Shown here in pieces: positions 1 through 10,636 of a stretch of 42,908 nucleotides of DNA. This DNA comes from Bipolaris cookei (taxonomy: Eukaryota > Ascomycota > Dothideomycetes > Pleosporales > Pleosporaceae), in NCBI GenBank assembly GCA_002286855.1, contig NRSV01000087.1:56585-99492 (forward strand). The letters run 5' to 3'. The notes below the pieces were generated by a model. That model worked only from the letters and a program-made list of their open reading frames with translations. It made no database searches and was not told the origin of the DNA. Position numbers and translations under genes: made by a program. The first letter of the stretch is position 1, and every line of letters begins with the position of its first letter.

Positions 1-857
1 CTAAAATTGAGGATTAACCAATCATATCAGTTGTTCTACAACAGACTACTACTCGCGCTAAGCTACGTGCGGAAGGTGGGACTATTCGATACGGCTGCGC
101 AGCTGCAATCGCTAATGACTACATATACATATAGAGTACCGATCTCCGTTAATGCAAGCTTGCCCGTGGTCGGCCTAGCAATCACGAGCATCGTTGTCTT
201 ATTAGCTTACGATCTTTCATAACTGCTGACAGCCAACCTACTAGAAGAGGGTCATATTTTTCCAAGCGAGGCTTGGCAATCGTTGGCAGGGCTTCCGCAA
301 ACAGCAAGGGGTCACTTGTTAAGGCTCACGCTGCTTTCGAGGCCAAGAGCCACAGGTTTGAACTCTAGCCAGGCCGACTTCAGAGCATAAAATTTCGTAC
401 CTGATTTATCAGACGATCATTTTGTAACGTTTTGGTATGTGTAATAAGCTTTACAGTGTACGCTACCCTAGCTAGATGTATCCACTAAAGTTCAGTCCGC
501 CCGTTCTAAAATACATAAGAAAGCAGATATGTAGCTCTTCATCGCATACAACCTCTTGTATATGTACCTCGCGATTGCTCCCCGGAGCGCAGCCCCTTAC
601 AAGTAGTCATGATAGTCAAAGCAATATATGTACTTATTACTAAGCCGCTTATCATTTACCAATATATTGTTGTCTTCTAACTATCTTCTAGATTTGCCAC
701 ACTGTTTCGGCTTTGTGTCACTGTGTCATGATCCTAGATGCTGACACTATTGATTGCGCCTCTAACTAGCTAGTAAGCAGAGCGAAGGATGCGGCACGAA
801 ACGCTGCACCGTAATCACGTTACACACGTGTAAGGGTGAGCATTTTGCAAGGTTTGG
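1..857. other. Stretch with no supported gene
   Basis: No convincing coding region, RNA gene or mobile element is visible. The longest open stretch (7-222, plus) is 71 codons, has no recognisable motif and does not start with ATG. The segment just upstream of the NLR relic could hold the further-decayed start of its phosphorylase domain, but I cannot align it by eye. Confidence 0.4.
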
Positions 858-1040
858 TTGGAGATTTTCAGAGGGTCATACTCAAGTAACATGGCGTCAT
901 CTCAAATACGGCGCAAGGTGTTTGATTCGCAGTATGTACTCTGGCTAGTGACAGATTGGCGCGATACAGCAGCGATGGAATCGCCAATGGAGGGCCCTGG
1001 GAGCGTAATGGCTTACCCTGTTAGCCTTACGCATCAAACT

Positions 1041-2390
1041 TTTGTAGACGCTGCCTGTGCGAGTCGACCTATCTATAATCACGCTGGAGGCAAGACATGC
1101 GATGCATGTCATAGCAGATAGATAAAAAGACAATCTCGGACGGCGACAGATCTGTATATACACTATGGCAATATTACACCGGGTAACGAGGTGATCAATT
1201 ATTGGCCAGTTTCGAGACCACGTAGCACAGGACTAGTGTGTAATATGCTTTAAGATGGAAGCAGCTAGCCTAATGGACAAATTTCCGTGCCTAGTGATCC
1301 AAGGTATATGCGACTATGTTGACTCGCACGAGAACAAACCTTGGCAACCGTGCGCGGCAGCTACGGCAGCAGCATATGCCATGTAAGGAGCTTCTCCAAG
1401 TTATCAAGAAGCAAGGAGTGGATGCGGTGGAATCGGCAAGTAAGTAATACTATGTGCTGAATGTAGCGGCAAGGTTAGAGGCACAGACCTTCTATGTACA
1501 GTAACGTTACATATAAAATTTTAAGGTTTCATAGGTCGAGGGAGATTAATTTTTTCGAGTAGTCCTAAGTCCTTTTCATCTAGCTCTTCCAGAAACACAA
1601 GCCGAATGAACGACAGCAGTTACCAGTACTACATGGCCTGGGGGGCATCGGCAAGACACAGCTGGCGGTGAAGTTTGCTCGTCCACACCACTGCCGGTTC
1701 AGCGCTGTATTCTGGTTGGACGGCCGGAGCGAGGGCAGCATCAAGCGGAGCACCTCCAGGTGCGCCAGTAAGACTTCCCAACGTCAAATACCCAAGGCGA
1801 GCAGAACGTATGCTCCAGGCGGCGGAGATGGTATTGACGCTATCGTGAAGCACGCCATGAGCTGGTAATCACAGACGGACAATACTACCTGCCTGCTTAT
1901 TATCGACAACGTGGATCGTGAACACAGTTTGCAAGGAGGTCTGTCTGAAGCGTATGATGTAAAAACTACCTCGCTAAGGCTGATCACGAGTCTGTATTGA
2001 CCACGACCCGGCTGACGAGGCTGGAACTGCTGGGCGAGTCACAGCAGCTAGGCTGGGTGAATAATGTACAAGTCCGAGGCATGTTCGAGAGCTGGTATAT
2101 GAAGACATGGTTCGTTAGGACAGCAAAGCATTTGGGCAAAGTTGTCTTGGCTGACACAGCAAGCACAGACGCAGCTAAGGGCGAGTGCCTGCTTCGAGTA
2201 CTTGACGGCTTGCCGCTCGCGTATCTCTACAGGGGAGAGAAGTTGGTGTTGAGGCCTATCTGCGCTTCTGAGCAGCAACGGAATGAGCTCATGGAGTAGA
2301 GATGCACTGCTGCAAGACTACCCTGACCGTAGCGTATGGATGCCATAATGGCATTCTATGCTCGCCCACCCGATTTTATACTTAACGACC
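1041..2390 (+). pseudogene. Decayed NLR: nucleoside-phosphorylase domain plus NB-ARC ATPase
   Basis: This is the remnant of a fungal NOD-like receptor, a cytoplasmic STAND ATPase family used in non-self recognition. A phosphorylase-type (PNP_UDP) C-terminal half is readable at 1065-1440 in pieces: YNHAGGKTCDAC, then IHYGNITPGNEV, then MDKFPCLVIQGICDYVDSH, then after a one-base shift KELLQVI. The NB-ARC part follows: P-loop GLGGIGKTQLAV near 1640, Walker B LLIIDNVD near 1895, sensor-like SVLTTTRL near 1990, and GLPLA near 2207. ALLQDYPDRSVW near 2302 continues in another frame after a TAG at 2297. A possible intron lies at 1440-1583 (GTAAGT to CTAG). Frame changes and stops break the gene at several points, and no sensor repeats (WD40, ANK or TPR) are seen. 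The motif order is direct observation; the function is family knowledge; the inactivity is inferred. Confidence 0.8.
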
Positions 2391-2967
2391 TGCACTAATG
2401 GATACCTCTTTGGACGGACCTCTTACCCTCTTGCATCATGGAATTACCGCACTAGGCTTGTTGGACAAATTGATATTAGCAAATCGAGCGACAGCTGCGC
2501 GTAACAACAGCAACGCGTACAGGATCTACAAGCCAAACCTAGAACTCATCAAAAAGATTAGAGTTAAACCAAGTCCTACCACTTATCATTGACTTCAAGT
2601 GGACATGCCACGCAAATGCAAGGCTGTCACTGCTCTGGACGCCCAACCGAACAGCAGAGGGAGTTTTGTATTCGTCTCAGGAGTGAAGGGAGCGAGGCAT
2701 GGGTAGAGACGATTTTGTGGTTTTTTCGGAACGGATTGGGCGTCACCTCGGACAGGAGAGGTTGCGGCGGTGGTGGCAGCAGCAATGGAGGAGAGTGAGC
2801 AGGTGTAGAATGGCATCGCAGGAATGTCGCTCGTATTGACGCCACAGGTGCCCGACGGTGTTGATGGGTGGAATTGGAGGCTGCGGTTATCTGCCGTAGT
2901 TACACACATTACTATGAACGTCCAAATTATAAGAGCAAATGATCCAGTCATATAGCGTCTTTCTGAT
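2391..2967. other. Stretch with no supported gene
   Basis: The beginning may hold the last degraded codons of the NLR relic. Open frames exist on both strands (for example 2595-2951, minus, 118 codons with a hydrophobic start), but the codon pattern is ordinary for non-coding sequence, there is a G-rich low-complexity tract near 2760-2795, and I recognise no family. Confidence 0.35.
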
Positions 2968-4467
2968 TCATGCTACCTTTGCAATTCTTTCCTTGTCATC
3001 CTTCGAAACGGGCAGAGACATGGCCCTCTGACTTTGCTCTGACGCAAAGGGGACGTCTCCACCTCCATGCAACACTCGAGTGCGAACAGGGTCGAGAAGC
3101 CCGTTCAAACGATCCATAGTGTTAAGCACTACCTCATCAGCATAATCTTCCAAAACGCCCACGCGTTCTACTACACCTTGATCAAACTCTGCCTTCATTT
3201 CATTGAGATTGTCATTGCAACTAGCTATTTCATTCTCTGCACGAGCTGCCAAATCACCCATTAACTCGACATTCAACTCCTCTAATTCAATGCTAGCAGA
3301 TTTGAGAGATTGATCGAGGTTGTTTTCCATTACTTCACCATAAGATTCGTAGGCGGATTTAATAGCTCCCTCGATTATGCTAAACGTCGGATCGTGGGTC
3401 GGATCGTCGTGACCAGCAGATGTTTTCTGAAGAAGCTCCTCTAACACCTGCGGGAACACTTTCATAACCACTTGTGCCAGCTTCTTCTTCCTCAACAGCT
3501 TCTTCTTCCTCAACAGCCTCTTCTTCCTTAACAACTCTTCCCTCAACGAGTGTGAGAGCACTTTTTTGACGGCGGAAGTAACAGCTTCTTGAAAAAGGTC
3601 TACTGGAGCGGTGGCACAAGACGAAGTGGTGGACTCGGCGCAAAGCGATGGCGCAGGAGTAGCGCGCTTCAAATCATGCGCATCGAGCGTTAAACTAGGG
3701 CCAGCTAGGCAATGCACGTCAGTCACATCTTGATACAGCATCTAACTAGAATACTCACCGTGTCTCGATCGTTTACTCGATACATGCGCATATGGAGGGG
3801 GTCTGTCGTATTCTTCGTCTTGGAAGGGAGGTGCTTTAATCTTCCCGTGCTCGATGGATATAACCACAGACGCCTGGTCTTCAGCGGGAACACAAGCTTC
3901 AGGAGCGGCATCCTGCATATGGTTGATGATTAGCCAATCTACTTCCTTATGCGACTTCTTGAGCTCTGGTAGAACTGGAACACTAATGAACTTCTGAGAG
4001 CCTCCGAGAATACAATTAAGTTCATTTAAGTTCTGGTCACTCAGCCATGCAGTGTCGAAAACAATGTGGATTGCTGGTGACCGTGCCAGCTCTAAGAGTT
4101 TTCGAAAATCAGCATCGAGCTTGCTAAGTCCTACGGGATACCATAGAGGGCATGGTTGCTTGAGTGACAGCGACAGCATTCCGGGTCGAGTTTCCCCATA
4201 CCGAAGCAATGATAGCGATAATTTATGCGAAAGAGTGTTTATTTTCGCGAGCGAGTTCCCACCAGGCACAAGGTTGTCTCCTCCACAGTGAAGCTGATAG
4301 AGTCGCTTGTCAGCAACGCCATGGGTTGGCAAAACAAGCTCAAGAATCACTCCAAACTGCACACCCTTATTCAAAATCTTTAGTGTATAAAGCAGTGGTT
4401 CGTGTGGAGGATGGGTGGCAGACGCCAAAGCGGGAATTCCCCCATGGCGTGTGTGGATAGTTATCAT
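2968..4467 (-). CDS. Two-exon gene of unknown function with a lysine-rich repeat
   Basis: I do not recognise a characterised family. Exon 1 is 4467-3759 and exon 2 is 3704-2968. The 54-nt intron (3758-3705) has a GTGAGT donor, a CTGAC branch-like site and a CCTAG acceptor, and restores frame exactly, giving 481 residues. The N-terminal about 235 residues look globular (motifs IHIVFDTAWLSDQNLNEL and EVDWLIINHM). A proline-rich linker (RPPPYAHV, about 222) leads to a basic segment SKRSRH that could be a nuclear signal. The second half is mainly charged and helical: a tandem leucine/lysine segment (LLRKKKLLRKKKL) followed by Glu/Leu-rich coiled-coil-like sequence to the C-terminus. The start ATG at 4467 is the first ATG of the open frame. 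No stop or frame break is seen, so it appears intact. DNA binding or scaffolding is possible but only a guess. Confidence 0.7.
3481..3534. repeat. 18-bp tandem repeat inside the coding exon
   Basis: Three tandem units of 18 bp (cttcttcttcctcaacag), the first two identical and the third with a few changes. The length is a multiple of three, so copy-number change would lengthen or shorten the lysine/leucine segment of the minus-strand gene without breaking frame. Confidence 0.9.
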
Positions 4468-5276
4468 TATGTGTTAGTTCCTTCTACACAATGCGACTAC
4501 TTAACACAATGTACCCCTTTGCAACGGAGCAAGCGAGATGCAGCTGCAAAGGAAACCCACCCGCCCGGGCTTTCGCGTCGGTGGCAAAGAGCAGCCCTGA
4601 CTCTGTCGCGCTAGCAATCGCCAAATCGTAGACCGCTCAAGCCCGCCTTGTTCACACAACACGTGCCTTGTTCGGGTATCGCTCCCAAGACACAAGAATC
4701 AACCACGCATGGATTGCGAGACTGATTCGCTATGTAAAGGGCCTAAGTGGATAGCGTACTGGGGCAAGACGCCATGCAGGTGAAACGGACGGTTTGGTGC
4801 CTAGCGGTAGACGGCTTGCTTTTGCGTTAAAAAAAAAGGAAAAGGTTGAAAGATAAAGAGCGTAGCGAAGGTCAGGATCGTTGTCGGTCAGTCGGGGTGG
4901 AGGTCGGAGGGACGAAGTTGAAGACGGGGATGGTGAGGGGGATGGGACGAAGATAAGGGAGGAATAGAGGAGGTTGGTGCTTGGCGCTGGGTAGCGATGT
5001 TGGCCCGAGGGTCCCGGCTCGGGCAGTCCGTGCGCTTTACTAGTTGCGCTGCGCCTTAACATGGTAAAACTAGTTAGTTAATCCGCCACATCTACAGGCA
5101 GGGAGACGAAAGAGCAACTGCTACTTCAAGTATCGCTCCGAATGTGATTGGATCTAGTTTGTTAGAAAGGATTGCAAAACGCTGCATGAGTCCAAGTCAC
5201 CTTCCTCTTTGTGATACAGCATAAATCTCGACACGGACATGACGTGGCCTTCCACCTGCAACGTGTCTGGTGCGAG
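4468..5276. other. Intergenic, including promoter side of the 4467 gene
   Basis: No gene is supported. There is a purine-rich stretch (A/G dominated, about 4826-4975), including a run of nine A residues near 4830, of the kind common in fungal promoters. The open minus-strand frame 4730-5062 is low-complexity Ser/Pro and is explained by that tract. Confidence 0.4.
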
Positions 5277-7420
5277 TAGTGTAGGTGGTCGGTGCGTGCA
5301 ACAGATCACCCAATGCAACACCAACACCATTGCCAAGATTTCAACCCACCAGTTTCAACGCGTGATATCTCCACCACTATGACAGCTCTATCAAAAGCAA
5401 TTGCAGCAATTGACTCGCAAGGTCCAGAAGGTCAACTTTCATATCGCGCAGCTGCGAAAAAGTTTGGTGTTGAGGTGTCAACTTTGACGCGCCGGCACCA
5501 CCGCCAAACTAGGTCCCATGAAGCTGCTGCACAGAAACGCATGTTACTCACCCCCCCACAGGAGCAGCAGCTTGTAAAGTATATACAGAGACTATCAGCC
5601 CGTGCGCTACCACCCTCAAGAGCCATGATCAAGAAATATGTCGCCGCACTTGGGCCATGGGAGCCATCAGATACCTGGGTTACACGTTTCTTGCGAAGGC
5701 ACCGCGATGCTATCACCAACAAAACCTCCACCGGTATTGATCAGGATCGCTGTAAAGCTGATAATATACAAGATTACCGTAACTACTTCCATCTCCTTCA
5801 CGATAAGCTCGATCAGTACAGCGTTGAGCCACATAATATCTATAATATGGATGAGAAGGGCTTCCTCCTTGGGGTAACGTCACGCTCTAAAAGAGTCTTT
5901 TCAAAGGCTCTTTGGGACCAGAAGAAGGTGTCAGCGGCTCTCCAAGATGGCAGCAGAGACTGGATAACAGTTATGGGTTGTGTCTGCGCTGATGGAAGCT
6001 GGGTAGATCCTGTCGTCATCTATCAAGGCAAAGGCGGCCTTCGAGACAACTGGTTACGCGACCTAGAGGCTGGAAAACACCAGCTTTTCTGCTGTACAAG
6101 CCCTACAGGGTGGAGTAACAATGAGATTGGCTTAGCCTGGCTTGAACAAGTCTTTGATCGCAAGACAAAGGAGAAGGCGAAGCGGGACTGGAGGCTTTTA
6201 CTGCTTGACGGCCACGGCAGCCACGTGACGCCTTCCTTCATCGATTACTGCGATGCCCATCGGATTCTACTCGCTGTACTGCCTCCGCACTCCTCTCACC
6301 GGCTTCAACCGCTCGACGTTGCGGTGTTTGGGCCTCTAGCAACTGCGTACGGCCAAGAACTAGACGAGTTCCTCCACCGCAGCCAAGCTTTGCTAGATCT
6401 GCAGAAAAGTGACTTTATACGCTTATTTTGGGCTGCGTATACATCTGCGTTCACATCTAATAATATACTAAGCAGTTTTGCAGCTACAGGAGTTCATCCG
6501 CGCAACGCCGAAGCCGTCCTCAAACGTCTCGTCAGCTCCTCCCCACAACCCAATACAGATACAGAAGTTGGAGACCATGGTGATGGAGATACATATAGAC
6601 ACCTCGCCAACTTGGTTGACGCTGCAGTGCCGGATACATCTACAGTTGCAGTAAAACGGGTGAAGGAGGCTTTCCATTCACTCCAGGTCACCAACGAGCT
6701 CCTACACGTTCAAATGGAGAAACTACAGCATGAAACTACCACCAAAAAACACCCACAAAAGCATAATAAAGTTTTGGATTTGCAACAACACCAAGAATAC
6801 CAGAGCCTAGCAGTTGTATGGAGCCCTCGGGCAGTCAGAGAGGCTAGACAGCGTGAGGCTATACAACAACAAGAAGAGGAGGCAGCAAAACTCCAAAAAG
6901 AGCAGGATAGAGAGGCACGAGCTGCTGCTGCAGCATGCAGAAAGCAGCTTCAAGAACAAGCAAAGATAGAGCGTGAGGTGGCTAAGATAGCGAGGGCAAA
7001 GGAGCGTGAGGCACGTGCCACGCAGCTAGCTGCTGCGAGGGCCCGTAAAGCTGAAGAACGCGCTGCTGCAACTACAAGAAAACTTCAGGATATACAAAAT
7101 ATACCTATCCGAAAAGCCTCATTATCTCACAAGTCAAAAGTTACTAGACGTCGTCGTGTTGCGGCTGCTCAAAGTGGTGATAGTGTTGCAGAGCCGCTCA
7201 CTAAGCCTCCACCCAAAACCACCACGCGCGGCCGCAATATCAAGCTGCCGAAGAAATACGAATAGATAGATATATAATATATCACTTACAGACTACTCCA
7301 CCAGAAAATCTAGTAATATTAGCTTTTGTATGGGGCTGTACAGCCTCATTTGTGTGGGCGCCCATATCAGAGTTGGTGTTGCACGCAGAGACCTGTTGCA
7401 CGCACTGACCACCTACACTA
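5277..7420 (+). mobile_element. Fot1/pogo-like DNA transposon Fot-A, complete copy
   Basis: The element is bounded by TA on both sides (5277-5278 and 7419-7420), and the ends form 28-bp terminal inverted repeats (TAGTGTAGGTGGTC inward) at 5277-5304 and 7393-7420 with one mismatch. A subterminal inverted repeat (aacaccaac inward; gttggtgtt at the other end) lies just inside. It carries one intact transposase gene. Total length is 2,144 bp including TA. A second, truncated copy with near-identical sequence is at 36991-38183. Ends, length and the TA duplication match the Fot1/pogo group of the Tc1/mariner superfamily. Confidence 0.95.
5379..7265 (+). CDS. Fot1/pogo-type DDE transposase (intact)
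   Basis: This enzyme would cut and paste the surrounding element. From the chosen ATG the protein has 628 residues. An N-terminal psq/CENP-B-type helix-turn-helix (MTALSKAIAAID to STLTRRHH, about 1-42) is followed by a second CENP-B-like DNA-binding region (LTPPQEQQLVKYI, about 55-115). The DDE_1 core has catalytic Asp158 (NMDEKGF), Asp277 (LLLDGHGSH) and Asp313 (RLQPLDV), a DD35D spacing. The C-terminal third is a Lys/Arg/Glu/Ala-rich coiled coil with a basic tail (RRRR). The ATG at 5379 is chosen because it is conserved in the Fot-B copy and gives the same length of 628 there; an in-frame ATG at 5313 would add 22 residues. No stops or frameshifts, so it may be active and could mobilise the truncated copy if that copy kept two ends, which it has not. 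Confidence 0.93.
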   Translation: MTALSKAIAAIDSQGPEGQLSYRAAAKKFGVEVSTLTRRHHRQTRSHEAAAQKRMLLTPPQEQQLVKYIQRLSARALPPSRAMIKKYVAALGPWEPSDTWVTRFLRRHRDAITNKTSTGIDQDRCKADNIQDYRNYFHLLHDKLDQYSVEPHNIYNMDEKGFLLGVTSRSKRVFSKALWDQKKVSAALQDGSRDWITVMGCVCADGSWVDPVVIYQGKGGLRDNWLRDLEAGKHQLFCCTSPTGWSNNEIGLAWLEQVFDRKTKEKAKRDWRLLLLDGHGSHVTPSFIDYCDAHRILLAVLPPHSSHRLQPLDVAVFGPLATAYGQELDEFLHRSQALLDLQKSDFIRLFWAAYTSAFTSNNILSSFAATGVHPRNAEAVLKRLVSSSPQPNTDTEVGDHGDGDTYRHLANLVDAAVPDTSTVAVKRVKEAFHSLQVTNELLHVQMEKLQHETTTKKHPQKHNKVLDLQQHQEYQSLAVVWSPRAVREARQREAIQQQEEEAAKLQKEQDREARAAAAACRKQLQEQAKIEREVAKIARAKEREARATQLAAARARKAEERAAATTRKLQDIQNIPIRKASLSHKSKVTRRRRVAAAQSGDSVAEPLTKPPPKTTTRGRNIKLPKKYE

Positions 7421-10145
7421 CTGATTGGTTGTTCATGCAGAGCCATATCTAGATGAACGAACTTCTGCATGAACATCTTTAGCCCTGTTAGTAGTTGGGC
7501 TGATGTGTGCGAAGGCAGGCTAGGCGTCCTACGCTCGCACCTCCGCCCTGTAGTCGCACTGCGGTCCTACCCCTGCGACACGCTGATGACGTATAAAAGC
7601 ACCAACACTCGCGTATGCAAGATCACAGCGAACTGCATCCTAGTACCTAAACACCTCACCGTGTTGCGGCACGGTCGAATGTGCAGCCTAGCCCGTAACT
7701 ACATTCTCGAAACGAAGAGGCTGCGGACTGCAGGGCCGTGTCGCTTAACCCTGACTGTGATGTCGAGTGATGTGACCGCGCAATGCAGGTGGCAACTCAC
7801 TGTCTAGTTGGCCGAGGCTAGCCGCATGAACGCATGTAATGCTTTGTGGGAACAAGTAAGAAGTTGGACTGATCCTGCACTCGCACTGCCATTCCGTACT
7901 TTGATCCTTCGCACGCGTCGCTGTCCTTCGCCTCCATCGCCGTCCTACCGTCACTAACGTACAGCAAATATAAGTCTTTAGCTGCTGCTTCGTACGCTGT
8001 GGTATACTGACTATAGGGGGAAAGTGGCCACATACTTTATAACCTGCTTGCAAACGGCACTCACGACCTTGACGGCCCCGTCGTCTAGTATCTGGTGCCG
8101 AACGCCGCTATGACTACTTCGCTGGCCCCAATGGTGATGTTGGTTCGACGCATGCAAGTGCCTTCAACCCTTTTGATTCAGTCGAGGGGTTTCCAACTTT
8201 CGCGAGACACTCGAGAGAGCTGCAGATTCTGACGGCCAATTGTTTGACGTAGAGCCCTAAGCAGCGACCCACACTACTGGAGACCAGGATGCGCATGGAT
8301 GAATTTTTGTTAGAACATCCCGAAATCGAACAAGACAGAAAGATTTTGCCTTTTTAGATTTTTAGAGACGGGATCAAAATCGGATACGTAAAGTTGCGCT
8401 CTGCGTAATAAAGGGTCTTATTTTAAGTAATTCTAATCAGCCATAGATTTCATGTTTCATGCTAGCTTAGTGGGACCAATCCTAACAAGAATAAGTCTTG
8501 ATAACCCATAGTCAGACATTGTATCGCCCCTGCTAAGGACTAGTACACGTTAGGTAAGGTTTTAGACAGCTATATAGGTGATGCGGGACACCCGTCAATT
8601 ATGAAATCGTAATAGAATACTGATTTGCTGATCAGGGGTAAGTTTATAGCTGCTATCTAGTCTTTGCCACACTAGGTAACGACTATGGATTATGTCTAAA
8701 TCAGCGACAGATGCTGCTTCGCGATCGTGCTAGCTGAGGATTGAGCTAGCGAATCCGATTAGTTATCTGTATAAGTAAGTGAATGACCAAGTATATTAAC
8801 ATCGCACACCACACACTTGTATTATAATTTCCTCGCTATATAACTAACTCTCTGACTGTAGATATGCAAGGCTTCCGCATAGAGAACGACTAAACATTCA
8901 CAACTAACGATGCAGTTCATCTTGTAGAGATGCAACACGTTTAGCCAAGGCTGCCTTGTTCAGGGAAGAAGGTCCTTGGCCACAGCCATGGCAAGAGCCT
9001 TGTGGACAAGTGATTTCTATTACAGAAGTTTGATTTGCGTACAGTGAGCTGGAGGGATTATTGCCACAATTAGAGATAACGCTGAAGTGAGCCGTGGAAA
9101 ACATTGTCCCTCACGTTCGAGCTCTTTGCCTTTTTTCCACTGCCCATTAGCTGATCAAACACAATATGTGGAGGAGAAGTTAAGCTTAAATGAAGGTACT
9201 TCAGTGGACAAAAGATCAGATTGTCTGTCGAGCTCAAAGTTTACTTGAGCTCAGCTTTTATCTACAGTCTCGGGTACACAATACTCCGGCTCCGTCATCT
9301 CATACCAGTTCAGTATCGGCCCGGTAGAGATGGCTCGCTTGTTTCCAGCTCCTTCAACTTCACTAGTTATTCCCTATTCCAACTCAGGTTTCAGTCATGA
9401 ATACAGGCTCTGCCGCGACAATATGTAATCCGATCCATGTCTACATATAAAGCTTTACATTTAAGTCCTGAGCGTATAGTTAGATACACTCTATCAAACT
9501 ATTATGAGTCTAGTTATCTAAGACATAACGTTTCCATTTCGTAATTGTTATTACACCCCACCTAGTTAATATATACGATTCTTTCCGCAACTAGTTTTAA
9601 CAACTGAAAACTTCTAGTTACACAAATTCTAACGTCTGATATGCATAAAGCTAAACAGCAGACGAGACAAGTCCTTCAAAAATATAGTGAACGAGGCTTC
9701 TAATAGCTGTATTGGCTGCACTATTATCCATCACATAATTACATCGCACATTTGCTGGCAAAGCTGTATTAAGTGAGACCATGGCACGAGCTCGACAGTA
9801 ATTTTAGGCTTTATCTAATGTTAATTACACTCACTAACTCAGTTATTCACCGTGGTCTTTGTTACGCCAGCAAATAAAAGGCTCATAATACGATGTCGAC
9901 ACGTGACTGGAGCATGGCGGATGTGGAAACTATGGCGTGGCGCTTCAAGCCGTTATTTTATTCGCCAGACGCTGCGCCAGAGCCACGCACAATGTCATCA
10001 TGGAGGAGCTTAAGTGCCGTTAGTTATGTGTAGTGTCTAATCAGTGAGATAATTAAGCCGTGAGCAAATCATAAGCATTTCGTGAACGAATCCTATAGTT
10101 TGTAACACGTGATATGTTAACATAATAATTATCCTATGTAACGTC
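7421..10145. other. Long stretch with no supported gene
   Basis: About 2.7 kb without a credible gene. Short open frames (7469-7807 plus, 7745-8053 minus) have no recognisable motif. At 8063-8260 (plus) a 60-codon open segment reads like eroded coding sequence (AGPNGDVGSTHASAFNPFDS), but I cannot name it. From 8300 to 10140 the sequence is AT-rich, with stops in all frames, and may be old decayed repeat sequence. Confidence 0.4.
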
Positions 10146-10172
10146 CATCCCTACGTGCCGGGACGCACGGTG
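10146..10172. repeat. Fragment of the 142-bp miniature-element terminus
   Basis: The segment begins TA, then ACGTCCATCCCT, then CGTGCCGGGAC. This is the terminal sequence of the miniature element at 31781-31922 with the middle of the terminus deleted. No matching second end is seen nearby, so it is a solo end or a very short derivative. Confidence 0.6.
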
Positions 10173-10636
10173 TGACGGGACACCTTTTCTTCCGGATGCT
10201 CGGGTTGCCCGTAACGTACTTAAAAATAGACAAATGCAATTTGCATCCATTCTACAGCTCTTGCTCTTCCAGTGCATCACCCTCCGACGCCGAAAAGCGT
10301 GCTGTTAACTATGCTGTCGCTCGTTCTGTCGGTGCCGTCCATCGACTCTCCTCTAATACCCTCTTGTTTATTCGCGACGACTAATGTTTGCAGAGAGCTC
10401 GGTGGGCTAGAAAGAAAGCTAAGATAGAAAAGATCAAGACTACATACTCAAATAGTCGACTTAACGTAAGGAGTGTGAATCCCGGCAGTTTCTCCGCGCT
10501 GGCGACACCGAACACCAACTTTGTGATTTTATGGTACCCTTCAAAATAATTCAATTTTTGTTAGAAATCACTCCTCAAGCGCCTAATAAGGCAATTCACA
10601 ACTTATATCGGGCCCAGCCCTCCCTCTGACAGAGAG

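Noticed and set aside
348..372. tRNA-like T-loop sequence (ggtttgaactc)
   Set aside because: No matching acceptor stem, D-arm or anticodon arm could be placed around it.
2595..2951. Minus-strand 118-codon frame with a signal-peptide-like start
   Set aside because: No recognisable domain, low-complexity G-rich DNA underneath, no intron or homologue cue; not enough to call a gene.
4730..5062. Minus-strand Ser/Pro-rich frame of 110 codons
   Set aside because: It arises from a purine-rich tract and has the composition of a promoter, not of a protein.
7431..7473. Inverted repeat GTTCATGCAGA ... TCTGCATGAAC
   Set aside because: Short stems with no TA or other target duplication, no relatives in the window and no gene context; probably chance.
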